A DNA stretch of 64,000 nucleotides from Crotophaga sulcirostris (taxonomy: Eukaryota; Chordata; Aves; Cuculiformes; Crotophagidae). The stretch is from NCBI GenBank assembly GCA_013397455.1, contig VYZB01000030.1:2978366-3042365 (forward strand), in the 5' to 3' direction. The notes below the pieces were generated by a model, which was given only the letters and a program-made list of their open reading frames with translations, had not been told where the DNA came from and did no database searches. A program made the translations under genes and the position numbers. Below, one piece after another: positions 42,001-55,456 of this stretch (position 1 is its first letter; each line of letters opens with the position of its first letter).

Positions 42001-45000
42001 ACAAACCAGCAGGATAGTTTTGGCATTTTGGAAAGTTCTGTTATCTTTAACTATATCCAAACCAGAGGTAAAAATCAAACTGTTTTCTATTTGGACTCAA
42101 AAGCAAAACTATAACTCCTCAATCCAAATCCAGAGATGTGATTTTAACCTCCTCTCATCCATCATCAAAAATGTGGGATGGAATGGAGTAGGAAGATAAA
42201 TCTCAAGTCTCTTTCTATTTTTAAGTAATGTTCGCCCTATTTACTACTGTCAGAGTGGCAAGAACTCAAGCAGAATATCCACATTGAGGTCAGAGTTCAT
42301 CACTCTTTCACTACTGATTTGTGTGAAGGAACATGAAGAGTTTAATACAAGCAGCAAATTGTTCCATTTCCCTTAATTATTTTCTCTGTGTCAGATACAT
42401 TTCTTTGGTGGGTGTTTGTTTTTGCAACCATAGTGATGAGATATATTTGCTGGCTGCCGTCAAAATAATTCCAAACAGTTATCTACTGGTATCATTTTTT
42501 ATTCAGCAAATCCAGACATCTTCCTGCTTTACACCCAAATCGTAGGAATTTGGAGACTATACTCCAAAAATAGTTCTTAAATTGTTTTTCTTAATCAGAC
42601 TCACAGTTTATTTTTTTATACATTCCCACAAAAACTCATACTAGCACAGAACTGGATCCACTCAAAATTTTCTTATTATTCCATTCTTGAGAAAAAAGCC
42701 CAGATGATCTCATTTAAATCATAAATATAATTCTTCTTCAGAGCAACTTCCTTTATAACAGGTGTGCAATAAATCACATTTCCCAAATGCACTGCTACTC
42801 CTCTTCTTGTTGTGAAATCCTGTCAGTATATGATTTGACAAATTTACTGACAAAACTAACTTGATTTTAGAACCCTATAGGAATCAAACACTCATTGGGA
42901 GATCATAGTTATCTGGCAGTAGTGTACCTAAAAGCATGTGTGTTAGTGTATAAATACATATTGACTAGTTAACTCTACTGACCTTGGATGTAAGCAATGA
43001 TTTTGATAGATACATGCTGCTCCCAGCTTTACAGAGCTCTGTAATTAGACTGGGGGGTCTCATTACAATTTTTGTTGGAGTTATGAGTTATAGTGGGATA
43101 ATAACCTTTCCAGCTGCTGAAGTCAAATTCCATCAAGGACTGTGAATCAGAACCTTCTGCAACTGCTACTCACAGGCCAGTAAAAACTAAGCTTTATGGC
43201 AGTTTGCTCTGTTACACCATGCTTCAGCTTCTCAGGACAGGAACATTGTCTAGCTAGCCACTCCTCCCACTGGCCTGATAGCATCTAGCAGGAGAATAGG
43301 CAGAGAGCTGGAAGGAGGAATCTCTTTAGTCATGCCAGCATGAATTGGCAGAGCTTGGGATTCCAAGCACGTATTCTCAAGCACAGGCCTTATTCTCAGA
43401 GCCGGAATAGCCCCATTGATTCAGTGTGTCAAAAGAACTGGATTATGAAACAAAGTAAATTCTGCCCTCATGCTTTCTCTACATCACTTCCTATTGATAG
43501 GTGGTGCTTTCAGTTCTGGGTTCAAAAAAACGAGGCTGTGGCTGCACTATACCTAGACTTACAGTGTAACCAGCCAGTTAATAGTGCTGGGAAGCCTGTG
43601 GATTGCAGGGAGCTGAATATGCTCATAGGAAAGGTAGGACGTACTTCATTAGGGGAACCATCAGTGGTTAATAATGCTTCAAGCAGCTCTGGGCAAGTAC
43701 CCAGCTACTCTGAACTCCAGAACTGTCACAGAGCAAGCAGTTATTTTGCCAAGAGTCATTTGCCACCTCCAGGAGCTGCTCTAAGCCATTATTGGAAGTA
43801 GTAGAGGACTAAATGTTCAATTTTTTTGTCAACTTACAAAATGAGGTTGATCATTGAAAGGAAACTAGGGCATAATCTTGCTTACATAAACTGGAATCAG
43901 AAAAATACTTTTTGTCTCTGTCACACATCTTCAATCCAATCCGATGACAGAGATGATTTTAGGGGCTTCAGCCTGTTCCCTGATGGACAGCTTTCCAACA
44001 TATTCACTTTCCATGATGAAGAATGCATTGTCACAACGATCATAAGGAACCCTTTGTGCAGGACCAAGTTTAATAATACAGCATTGTAGAAGCAATTTGT
44101 TTCCCTTTCATTAACGAAGATATATAGGACATTAAGTACTAGTCACTGACTTTTCATTGTTTCTGTTAGAAGACATGGCATTTGCTGTTCCCAATTTAAG
44201 CAGGAGGCGGGATGGCTGTCAGAGCAGTTGATGTCCTCCAGGATGGGTGTTGCTAGTGAGTGTTATTGTTTAAAAATAAAAATAGTTTCTAAACAAAATG
44301 TTGTGGGAGGATAAAAGTTTTGGGCAGTGGCCAGCCCGGGTTTTGTGGAGTAATTGCTAATTGTGTAAGCTCTGCCCAATGCTCTGTTTACCAGGGATGT
44401 TTTGCCCATTTTAGCTGAGGTGGGGCTCATTTCCTTAACAGACACAGAACAGAGCTGCAGTCTGCTCTGTATCCTGCTCGACAGAGCATGCTCAGATCCT
44501 TAGGCATTCACAAAAAGTAAAAGTAACTTCTCCCCCTTCCTGCTATATACTGGGCTCCGATAAAAGAATCAGGATGTCCCTCACATTCACTATTTACCTT
44601 CTCTTATTTGTCTATTTCGGAAACATTCAAGGTCAAGTGCAATTTAGTGTTTGCCTCAGTTAATCCCTCCAACCAGATTCAGTTTAAATGCAGCATTCCA
44701 AGTATTCCATTTTGATCATTAGTGCATGAGAGCAATATAAGAAACTGAATGCACAGTCCCTGATTCGAATTTGTTCAGTAGCTCCTACTCACAATTAATA
44801 ACAGCACAGCAACTCATGTGGTGTGCCGATATTAGCAAACCCCAGCCAGAAGAAAGCTAAAATATATTTATTGCAAAAACTCACTGTGGATTACAAGCTT
44901 TACAATGGATATTAGCACATTCATGTGATTTATCTCTTGTAAGAACCACTAGATGGAAAACCTCAGCGTATAAAAATATTGCTTTCTTAATGAGCTCTTT

Positions 45001-46670
45001 TCTCCTTCATTATGAAATTAATCCAAGACTGAATCAAATGAAGAAGTCTTTTAAATAACCTAAATGTTAAAGCCTGTGGTATTGAAGGAATTGTTTTAGG
45101 AAGCACGGAATTCTTTGCCAAGGATTCAGAAACATCAGCCACAATACTTCTGCAAATCAGTGGCAGGTCAGAGGATTATAATTATCCTTTTACCATAATT
45201 ATTCTCATGCCACATTACACTGGTAATTTCTCCTACAGTTGCAGTTAGGTCACCCACTTCTACTTTGCTCTTTTGTAAACACTACATTCTTAGAAATTTT
45301 TCAGACATTGAGAGGTATTTATATAGTCCCATGCTAAATCAGAACACTTGAACTGGGATTCTGAAGCCATTGCATGGAACTGGGTAGGCACTGGATGGCA
45401 CACATGGAACTGTGTAGCTGTATCACACCTACTGGCACTGAAGTTAATTATGTCTCCCACAGCAATCTTAACTCTGGATTTCTTAGCCTTTGCCAAGTTA
45501 CATCTAGAACATGGAAAACCATGTACGACTGTTTAACAAAAGTATAATCCACATACCTCACCCTCAAAAACAAGGAGGAAAGGACTGAGTAGATCGGTCT
45601 TTCACTTTTAACAATAACACTGCACTTGAGAAGGCAATAGATACCAAACAAAAGCAATTCCTTGCGCCCTGTCCCAAATCTGAGTCATAGCCCAAGGCTT
45701 CTGAATAGTATTTCCTTTGCCTGTTGTCTTTAGTTTATTAGCACACCCATCTGACTGAGGGGGACTGCTACTGATTATGTACCACCTTCAACAGTAAGAC
45801 AGGGTGGGTCTTGGGGGGAAGGATGTGTGAAATCCCATGGAACAGAAACTGTTCAGCAAAAACATTGAGCAATATTGTTCCCTGGGGTGTAGGCACACTG
45901 AGATGCAGACCAGAGCCTGAGAATGTGGTGCACCTGCTGAAAAGCGGGGACAGCCAATTGGGCAAAATCTGTGGAAAATTATAAAAAAAATCCCTTCCTT
46001 CCAGGAAAAGCTGCCTTCTGTTGCCTTGATGTTCACAGCCTTCAACATACTCCTGGCAAGTTTTATTTACAAAAAGTGACATGTTTTGTATTTTGGTCAG
46101 GCGCACTCCGCATACTGATACCACGAGTTTTATTTCCATTCTTTCCTATTCCTGCATGCCACGCTCCCACAATTCTGTACAGCAGGGTTTGGCTGTTGTA
46201 TTTCGCAAGATTTCAAGGACAGTGAAAGCTACATGCTTGTTATAAATTACTTAAATCCAGTGCTTCTGGATCATGTTGAAATTATCAAGAATACTCATAT
46301 TAGCTCCACAGCAGGCTTCTGTGATGCTGCCCAAACCCCATCGGACTTACTGCAAATGCGCTCTGTGTTCCGAACATGTAACGTGAACGTATTTGGAATC
46401 TCCAAGCTGCACAGTGCCTCTGCCTAATCCACTGAACATCCATAAATCCTGAACAAATGTAGAAAAGGTTCAAATTCCTCCAGCAAACAAATTTCCAGAT
46501 GGAAAAAGAAGACACACACAGGGAAATTGAACCTATCAGACCCTAATTCAGAGATTCCTTGCAATTCCAGTACTCTCCCTTGTCAAGAAGGATGGGGGCA
46601 CACATTCTCCCCTTTTGCTATGCCAGCTTTCTGATCCTGTGATTCTGGAGTGTTTCAAAGGTATCATGTG

Positions 46671-46687
46671 ACACACACACACACACA
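46671..46687. repeat. (AC)n microsatellite
   Basis: Seventeen bases of perfect alternating AC (about 8.5 units). Short, but possibly polymorphic. Confidence 0.9.
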
Positions 46688-49600
46688 AATGCCACTGAGT
46701 TGAAGAACAGAGCTTGCGTAATTATCTTGGCACCTATTTAAAAAGAACGTTTACTATAAACAGGGCAAACAAGAAGCACTCATACCAACCCAAAGGACCC
46801 CTCATGCTCTTCCACTACCTTTAGTTTTCTCTTTAACAACAAAGTATTTTCAAGTTATCTTAATTAACACTTTTATTATCCTTCTCAATAAAAAACCCCA
46901 AATAAGTAAGAGCAGTATCTCATCGTGTAGTTTCACAAGAATTTGAGAAAAAAAAACCACAAACAACAAAAAAGGGGAAAGATTCTGTTTCTGTTCTCTC
47001 TTACGTCATTCTTGCCTCTCTGCTGTGGTCCCACTCTTGCCCTTTGCCCCAACCATGGCACTAATCAAATATTTGCATGAAGCAATTCAGCTTATTAACT
47101 CCAGAAAATCCTGCCCTTTTCATTCTGGGTGAACAGGTTGAAGTGGCTTTCAGAGGAGTCTGTCAAGGGCTAGACCAGACACAGAGTAAGCACTGGGTGT
47201 GGTTAGCTGGGAGCAGAGGAAAAAGATTACCCTTTCAGCAGGGGTAAGCTACTAGATCAGGTCACCTTGCCTCACGGAATCGCAAGCTTAGAGGTTTACT
47301 TCTAAACTTTTGTAGCCATGTAGGTAATCCACTCAATACAGCATCTTTACAGGGACTATGGGGAAAGAACATGCTTAGGCAACATATTTGAACTACTATA
47401 CCAAACCAGAGAACTTACCAGCAAGTCAGAACTCCCTTCTCTGCCACTGAAGGAGGACAACACTATCTTGACAGAACCTTTTGTCTGGATCTTGAGAGGT
47501 GGCTGCATTTACACTCCAGACATCAGAGGGACTATTCCTTTGTTAGACACCTAAAAGGAGAAGAAGGAGAAAGAAAGTAAAACACAAATGAGAAATTAAG
47601 TGCATCTGCTCTTCTCTGCTTGCTTTCTCTTTTTGTTCATCTTTAATTCACATTTCAGCATTGCAAGTGGTAACAATGAAGCAAATTTACTTTAAATAAA
47701 TTCTGAAAGGATGACTTCAGAGTTTCACTTCTCAAAAGCAAGAACGGAACAAAAGATAGTCCTACTTACTAAAACAGAGGCAGTTTAGAGTAATACGCTG
47801 CTGAACACCTCTTCCCTGGTTCTCCCACTCCATTCAGCTGTCTCTTCCCCAGACAGGCAGTAACTAATATACACAGAGATGGCTATAGACAACCTATTGC
47901 TATTCATGATACTGAGAAGTAAATGATAGCTGAAATCATAATCAAAAAACAGGAAATAGATGTTCTCCTGATGTCTGGGTAAATCAGTGCATGCCCAAGA
48001 GCACCATAGTGCATAATCTCCACACTACACTGGTTCTGTTGGTCTTTTTCACATTTGTCTCACTCTATGCCATACACTAGGCGTACAATCCATGGCAATT
48101 CCAGTAAGTCATTTTCAGATAAAATCTTGTTAATGTGTAGCATATAGCATTGCAGAAGGACTGAATTCCAAACAAATGTGGCTTTTAAAATTATTAAGGA
48201 GCACAGCTGCCCAGAAAAGACAGTAATTTCTTTTGCATGCTAACAAAAATATCTGACTTCATGTTGTTTGAGGTATTCTTTTCTGTTTTAACATAGACTC
48301 ACATTTACCTCAGCAAGTCCTTTCAGATGTCAGAAATTCATCTATTTTAGTTAAATGGAAAGCAAAAAACTGTCTCCCAAAACTTTTTTGAAATCAAAAT
48401 ATATGGAAATAGAACATTACGTCTCAGCAGAATTTTGGGGGAAATTCTCCTTTTGGCCATATCTATGTAATGTATTAGCACAAAGTAAGATTTAATATAT
48501 TACGAAATCCTGGAACCAGTCTTAATGTTTCTAATATAATTTTTTGCTGCTTGCGGTTTATACAGAGTAGCAGCAGTTACAGGCCAGTACACATTGCTAA
48601 CTGCCTTATTCCTAAAACTTATAATTTCTAAAATTATGTTCTATAATTAAACAAAACAATACTGTAATTTAAAAGCATTAGTTTTAATGAAAACCAGTTA
48701 TGTATCAGTCTTCAGCTCAATTTGCTCTTCACAGACCCCAGAAATAAAGGGATTAACTATTGCAAATCCTCCTGGTAGTTTACATTTAATCATGAGCAAT
48801 TTATGACAATTTATTCCACATGTCTGATACTACTGAAAAAAAATTTGCAAATAAAGCTTGCTGATGCCTCCAGGAAGTGAGCTATTCATTCTGTTTTAAT
48901 ATTAGCAGCAAACTACAGCAGTGCAACATGTAACATTCATTCCATACCCTAAACCTTGTAAGACATCCTTTTATGCATGTACAAAATAAACAAATCTCAG
49001 ATGGTGACCGGTCTGAGGGTATCTGTCACATGAGTACTGAAGTACTATCAAGAACTGGAAAAGAAACTTTGCTGATGTTTCAACCGAATAGGAGAGGAGT
49101 ATCAGAATTAATTTGCTTCTTTTTTTCACAATGGAAGGATGTCTCAAAGTGAGAAAGTACTTTTAAGTATGGCATACATGTTCTCTTCCTGATATTGCAC
49201 ATAGCCACAGTGTTGGATGTTTTTTACTTTTTTTTTTTTAATCAGCTAGATTTTTGTAAAGCAAAGCTTTGTTTTTAAACATAGATGCAGTAATTGAGGG
49301 AGTGACTTCTGGGGTGTTCACCAATGATAGCCTGACATACCCCTTGTATGGCAACTAGCAGTTTACAGCTCCTGCTGAATTCGATGGCAGTGAGATACTA
49401 TGGACTCACCTATTAGCTCTATCTTGACTCTGGATGAGGCCAAGGCACCTGGCTCTCCCTCAATTTGCAGTTCAGAATTAACCAGGAAACCTCCTGTTGG
49501 CTCACTCAACTTCTAATTTGGGAAAAGAAAATACTGTTTGGCAGGCTTGCAAGGCTGCTGACCCAGGTCTGCTGGAACAACGCAAATCCTACTGCTCTGC

Positions 49601-51396
49601 ATCCTGAGCTAATCAGCCTTTCCCTAGCTTGCACAAATCCTTTGAAATCTTCTGTGTGAAGAGGAACCTGTGTAACAGATCCACTGTGTCTTCCCGTCAT
49701 TCTGTGTCCATTTAGGTGTATTAATTTGACATTCTGATGTGATTTTTTTTTCTGAGATTTTTTTTTCCTTTCCATATGAAAGCATAATATGGAAGTGGGC
49801 ATAGCATTTCTGAGAGCTTTTGGGTTCCATTAGGCAAACTAGTACTCACTAGGAAACAGTGGCATGAAAGTGCCTGTCTAGCAGCTGCCTCAATAGCATC
49901 CAGTTCTTATCAGCAGAGGAAATACACTAAAGTGAATATTTAGACTGCAGAGAGAGGCAAGGTTGGCATTTATATTTAGATATTAATTAAGCTCATAAAT
50001 TAATGGCTATTTTTCCTTGGTCGTATTTCTGAAAGAGTTTCAAGGTTGGCTTTTTCTTTCTCCTCCTGCAAGCATTTGTTCTCTATCTTCCTAACCATAG
50101 CTCTTCCCTGAAGGCTACAAACCTAGTTATGAGAGGACTAAAGGAATTGATTAATTTCCCAGGAGCACTATGGCTTCAGTCACCATGTCTATGTGATTAA
50201 GTAACCATTAGGTTATTAAATTGTTATCTGGCTGTCTTTTTAAAAACCGTAGTCTAGACTGCAAAGACCAACAGTGCTCAGCTGTTCTCAGGCACAAAAA
50301 GTACTATTGACCTTGAAATTAAAATTACTAATTCACTTCCAGTACTTGTTGCAAGCACTTTTTTTTCAGGTGATATAACGTCTTGCTATATGAGGTGGTA
50401 GGATCAAATCTGGCAAAACTCAAAGAAATCCTACATTATTAAATGTCTTCAATCATTAATAAATAAATCAGTTTCTTGGTGAAACTAAGTTTAAACCACA
50501 AAGCAGGTTTAAAAATCTAGAAGTACTTGTGCTACTGTAGCAAAACATGAATGCTGAAAAATTAAAAAGTAAGTTCAATATTCTTTTTTACGATGATGGC
50601 AAACAGGAAAACATGGACAGTCCTGGAGGCCTTGGTTTCTCCACAGTAATTGTCATTAAAATAAATTTATAACACTACGTATGTGAAAACTGATTTCTTA
50701 AAAAAGATCTCCCAAGTAAATCTCAATCACACTGCAATTTTCAGACCTTTGGCTGACCCATGCATGGCTCAGGTGTGATTCTGGGCAATGTGTTGATTTC
50801 TCCATTCCAGGGCATTCATTTCAGACTTTCCAGTTCCTTTTCATGTTGCTGTCACCTGTCACCCAGAGGGGTTTGGCCAGTTCAGATATTTCTGCAGTAG
50901 CCAAACAGAAAAGGCAAAATGTTAGTAACAGGATAGCAATGCCAGGAAGTAGTTGTGAATGGTGAATTCAAGGCTATAGTAGAAAAGAACTGTGAGCAGA
51001 TTTCAGATGAATAGTTTTAATGAAAATAGATCCTAAGTGTTTCAATCAGTACCCAGAGAAATAGGGACTTAATATTTGACAATTAGAACTTCTGCTCACA
51101 GCACTGCTGTTGTTCTGACACAAACAGATTACACATCCAGACTAATTTTGGGAATGAGGTTTAAAATAATCATTAACTTTTTTAGAAGTAAGAAAGAATG
51201 GCAGCCCCTTGAGGCCTGGTTGTTATGCCATCTCTATATGACACATCTGGCTTTGAAAATATGACATATAATTAGAGAATGTTACAGTTTAATAAATCTG
51301 AATGCAGTAGGCAAACATAGAAGCTTCTGTAGCCTGTACAATCAGATCAGGTAGCATTTTATTTAAGTTTTAAAAATAAAATTCCTGCTATTTTTG

Positions 51397-51428
51397 TCAC
51401 CAGGGAAAAATCTCACCAGGGAAAAATC
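51397..51428 (+). repeat. Perfect 16-bp tandem duplication
   Basis: TCACCAGGGAAAAATC occurs twice back to back (51397-51412 and 51413-51428) with no mismatch, which indicates a recent local duplication by replication slippage. Confidence 0.9.
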
Positions 51429-54400
51429 ACTAAAACTAGCCCAAGCTTCAATAGAATTCATGCCATGTTTACAAACAAATATAAAATAAGGAAATCCTTC
51501 CCAGATACAAAACCTTTTACTGCCTATTGTTTTTCCCAGATTTAAACATAATTTCCTGCTATATACCAGAGTTTTCAATTTTAATCCACTACTGACATAT
51601 CGTTTTAATGGGCATTTTCAAGAGTTCAAATGATAGTATGTTGATCATTTTAGCAATTCTTAGCTCTCAAGCAGCTCCTGTTTCCCCAGATCTGAAATAT
51701 CCAACAGAATTTACATGAGCACACACCCCATTCTGTCATACGAATGATGGTCTTTGAACAGATTTCAGGAAAAACTATGCACTATTCTAAACAGCTTTAA
51801 AAATAGCTTCTGTGCAGACAGATTGATTTCTGCCTGGTGATATTTTGTTCTCTTCTGTCTGTTTAAATGAATCACCTTTACACCATAAAACATGAGGGAA
51901 AATGGAATGATGAGTAGGGGAATGAGTGATATGCATGGGAAACTCGAGGATGACACAGTTCCATTGTGTCTGTGTGGTGTTAATCTTTCCAGCTGTAAAA
52001 TTACAAAACAGTTACGTCCAGGATGGTAGGGCAGGTTTAACATGTCCTTTCCTGAATCTGTGGTTGGGTGAGAGGCTCAGAAATCTTTCCGCAGAGGTTT
52101 GAAGTAATTCTCAGAATAAAAGATAAGGATAGAATTGAGTAATTTCCAGCTTGTCTACATACATTATGTCTACATTAGCAAGTAATTTGGGCACAGTAGG
52201 AATGGATCAGTACACCAAAACAATTTGTTCTCAGGCCTTTATGATTACACAATCTACTTTTCTAGGGCTTCACGTTGGACTAGATTTAGTCTTGTTCCCA
52301 GATTAAATGTTTCCCACATACAAGGTTTTACATCAGCTAAAGGATCAGTCATTGGTACAGACAGTGATGTCCTAGTCAGCACTTGGAGCAAATGAGAGCA
52401 AATCTAGAGTGAAGTTTCTGGTCTAATTTTCTCCAAGAACAGTGTAGTTAATATGTGCCAAAACTAATGTGCAATGCACTGGGATTTACCTCAAAACTAT
52501 GCTATGCCCTCAAACCGAAATGCTAATATAGACAATTATCTTCTTAGACCCGTTTGTTCTCACACATTATATCATGACCTAATGGCAGTTTCCAGATATT
52601 TAATTTTCATTCAGAAACCTGTATCAGTTCATTTCTTATCACATCCGCCCCCACAAGGCACTCTTCACAGCTGGCACCTCTGTCTTCTCCAGTACCCTCT
52701 TCCTGAGCAGTGGGAAACTCAAGGAACAGGAGTCATGCTGGACAGGTCTCTCGTTATCATTTGGCAAGACCTTACCAACCCTTTCAAGAGGCTCTCTTCA
52801 AGGGTTCCAAGTCAAAGGATGAGCACTTGCTTGTACCTTTTCAATCTAAATTAGAATTATTTTTTTTATTTAAATATATATGAAAAAGTAAATTGCTGTG
52901 CAGGTTTATCAAACCTACACCTTTATAATATGGTAGAAAATGGAAGGTGAACAATCACAGAATTGTCTGTGGTTTCACTTTTCCAAATGAATTAGCAGTT
53001 GCTTTAAGTTCATGACAGTATAACAGAAGCCAAGTTGTTTTTTTAACACAAGCAGAAAAGGCAACAGTTTCTTACACAGCATTGTTTCTCAAAACTCCAG
53101 TCCTGGCCTGATGGGATGTACCTCCCAATCCATTCTCTCTCTCTTCACTGAGATTATAACCAAGAATGCAGGAACTGGTAGTGTTGGTTTCAATGTTCCT
53201 CTCTGGGAAGTGGACTGTTCATGGCAACTGGTTTTATGAAGCCCACAAATTAACACTATATCAGCCTGACTTCTGTCTTTCAACTGGATGCAAATCTGAA
53301 CTACATTTTCCTGCTCCTACCATCAGCAAATCTCTAGAAATAATCAGTATAACCTGCAGCACAAATCAATTTTCAAGGAACAGAGTTCTTTGGAAGATCT
53401 ACTCTTATAAAAAAGCAACAAGGCTTTATTCACTCCTGACCACATTGAGAAAAAACATTCTGTCTCACTGCCTCCTCTTCCTTCCTGAAATCCTTGTCTT
53501 GTTCTCCAGTGTATCCACAAGGTTGCTGGAATTATCATTTGCTTTGCCTGACACTCATCATATTTCATGTCCTCTTTGAATCTCAGTTAGAGGTTTCAAG
53601 ATCCCTTTCCAAACTTCCTGCCTTTACCCTTCAGTCCATACATCTCTGTCACCGCCCCCAGTGCTTGCTTTGTCTCTAGACCTTTGTGCTGTCTAGATAG
53701 CTGAGGTAAAAAATGCACCTCAGTACATTTTTCAGAAAATATGAAAATATATTATTCAGGACACTACCATGTCAAAGCCTGGGGATTAGGAAAACACAGG
53801 AATACATGAAAATAACATGTTGCTGGAAAGAATGGTAAGACTACTGTGAGATTCTATTTGCTACCAGCAAGTTGCTTCTGGTGGCAAGTATGAAAAAACT
53901 ACAGATAACCTTCAGGACAACAAAAATTTATATAAAGATGATAGTTTTTTCTTTGAGTGCTTTGAATTGCCTTTTTTAATTTTTGCACTAATGACTGGTA
54001 TAAGCATATAAGCAATGTTACTCCAGCTATAACATAAAAAGTCTTGACAGCTCCAGGTACCACTTAGCCATCCTGTATTGAAGTGCCTATCTTAAATCAT
54101 AAACCAATTATGATCTATACTGGAAGAAAACTGCCCTTAAAAACCTCCTTTCTCAGAAGTTCACTTCTCTTTCCAGGCCTGCAAATAATCCTAACAATGA
54201 AAATGGTAACATGTAAGAAGTTAATTTATTATAGCTGACTAAAAAATGCAAAATTTATGAGCCTGTCTCAACAATCATTGTAAGAATTGCCAAAAAAATC
54301 AGCAAAGTCTGGGTTTTCATATGCCTTCTGAGGATAATATGCATTATCCAGTGCATCTAATTATTTTTGCCTCAGATGTGAGGAAGGATGAAAGTCCTAC

Positions 54401-55064
54401 TGGAAGTTTTTCCAGCCATAAGGGCTGACCTAATAATGTAAAGATAACAACTCAGAGTTGGTCCTCTGTGCTACCCCACCTCAGTTTGAAAACATCAGAA
54501 TGGTTGAGTGTGAAGAGAATATTCATTGGAGTTTGGTAGCTTGGACTGTGGTCCCAAAACTCCTGGAGTTTTCAATATGCATAACATTTCCTCCCTGTTT
54601 TCCAACATGTAATTTTTGGGTTATAAAAACTAATTTCCCCACTCTGAAAGATTACACATCTCACTGGTATGTTATTGTTAGAGGAAGACACAATAAAGGA
54701 GGACACGTTGTGAAATACGTAGGGGAAAAGTTTGGGAAGAGATGCAAGGGGAAAAGAATGGAGCACAGAACTAAAGTGAAGTGTTTATCAGTGAGAAAGG
54801 AAAAACTGAGGGAATGATTAAAATTATATTTACCTATCTATATTTCAATAGAAAATTGAAAGTTTGTTTATAACTGCACCTAAGTATAACAGAGTGATAC
54901 AAGGCATTGTTGGAGAGTTGTTATTGAATGCTTTTATCACTTAACATACTGAGAAGGCAGAGAATCTCTTTTAGTTTGAGACCCTTCAAGCCCTATTGGA
55001 ACTCTGTATTCTTGAGCATAGATATTAAAAGTTCACGATCAACTTACATCAGTTGGTGCTCACC

Positions 55065-55225
55065 CTACCTCAATTTCTCTACCTGTAAAGCAGGTAAAGC
55101 ACAGGTGTAAAGCACAGAGACAAATAGGTGCCTTCCTGGACTGTTGAAGTTCCTCTAGGTAATCATGAACATGCTTTGAACTAAATACTGCTATGCACTA
55201 TTAGCAGATTATTATTAGATTTATC
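55065..55225 (+). repeat. Probable MIR-like/CORE-SINE fossil
   Basis: CTACCTCAATTTCTCTACCT continuing into GTAAAGCAGG resembles the MIR block CCTCAGTTTCCTCATCTGTA. About 100 bases later, GCTTTGAACTAAATACTGCT and a CACTATTAGCAGATTATTATT block resemble the SINE tail of GCTTTGA followed by GCTATATAAATGC and repeated ATT. Order and orientation agree. The family assignment is tentative. Confidence 0.45.
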
Positions 55226-55432
55226 TGTCATTAAATTGAGGAAGATATCATAGCATAGTTTAATATATTCTTTACTAATTCCTGAAGAAAAATCTGATTT
55301 AATTTTTGGCACATTTGATAGCCTTTGCTAGGATTACCAATTCACCATCTTTACAAAGGCTAACAAAGGAATAAAGTAAATGAGTGAATGGTCCATGCCA
55401 GGATATGTGAAACAATGAGAACAGTGAACCTT

Positions 55433-55456
55433 AGTAGTAAATTAAGTAGTAAATTA
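55433..55456 (+). repeat. Perfect 12-bp tandem duplication
   Basis: AGTAGTAAATTA is repeated exactly twice in tandem (55433-55444 and 55445-55456). A short GCATGC inverted pair follows nearby. Confidence 0.85.

Noticed and set aside
43340..43801. 153-codon plus-strand open frame
   Set aside because: The length is within chance expectation and the composition is ordinary for noncoding DNA. No recognisable motif is present. An unrecognised old repeat or lncRNA is possible but not supported.
47071..47078. ATTTGCAT octamer (POU factor site)
   Set aside because: An 8-bp match is expected once or more by chance in this window, and there is no supporting context.
53166..53579. 137-codon plus-strand open frame
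   Set aside because: No family resemblance and no coding-like context.
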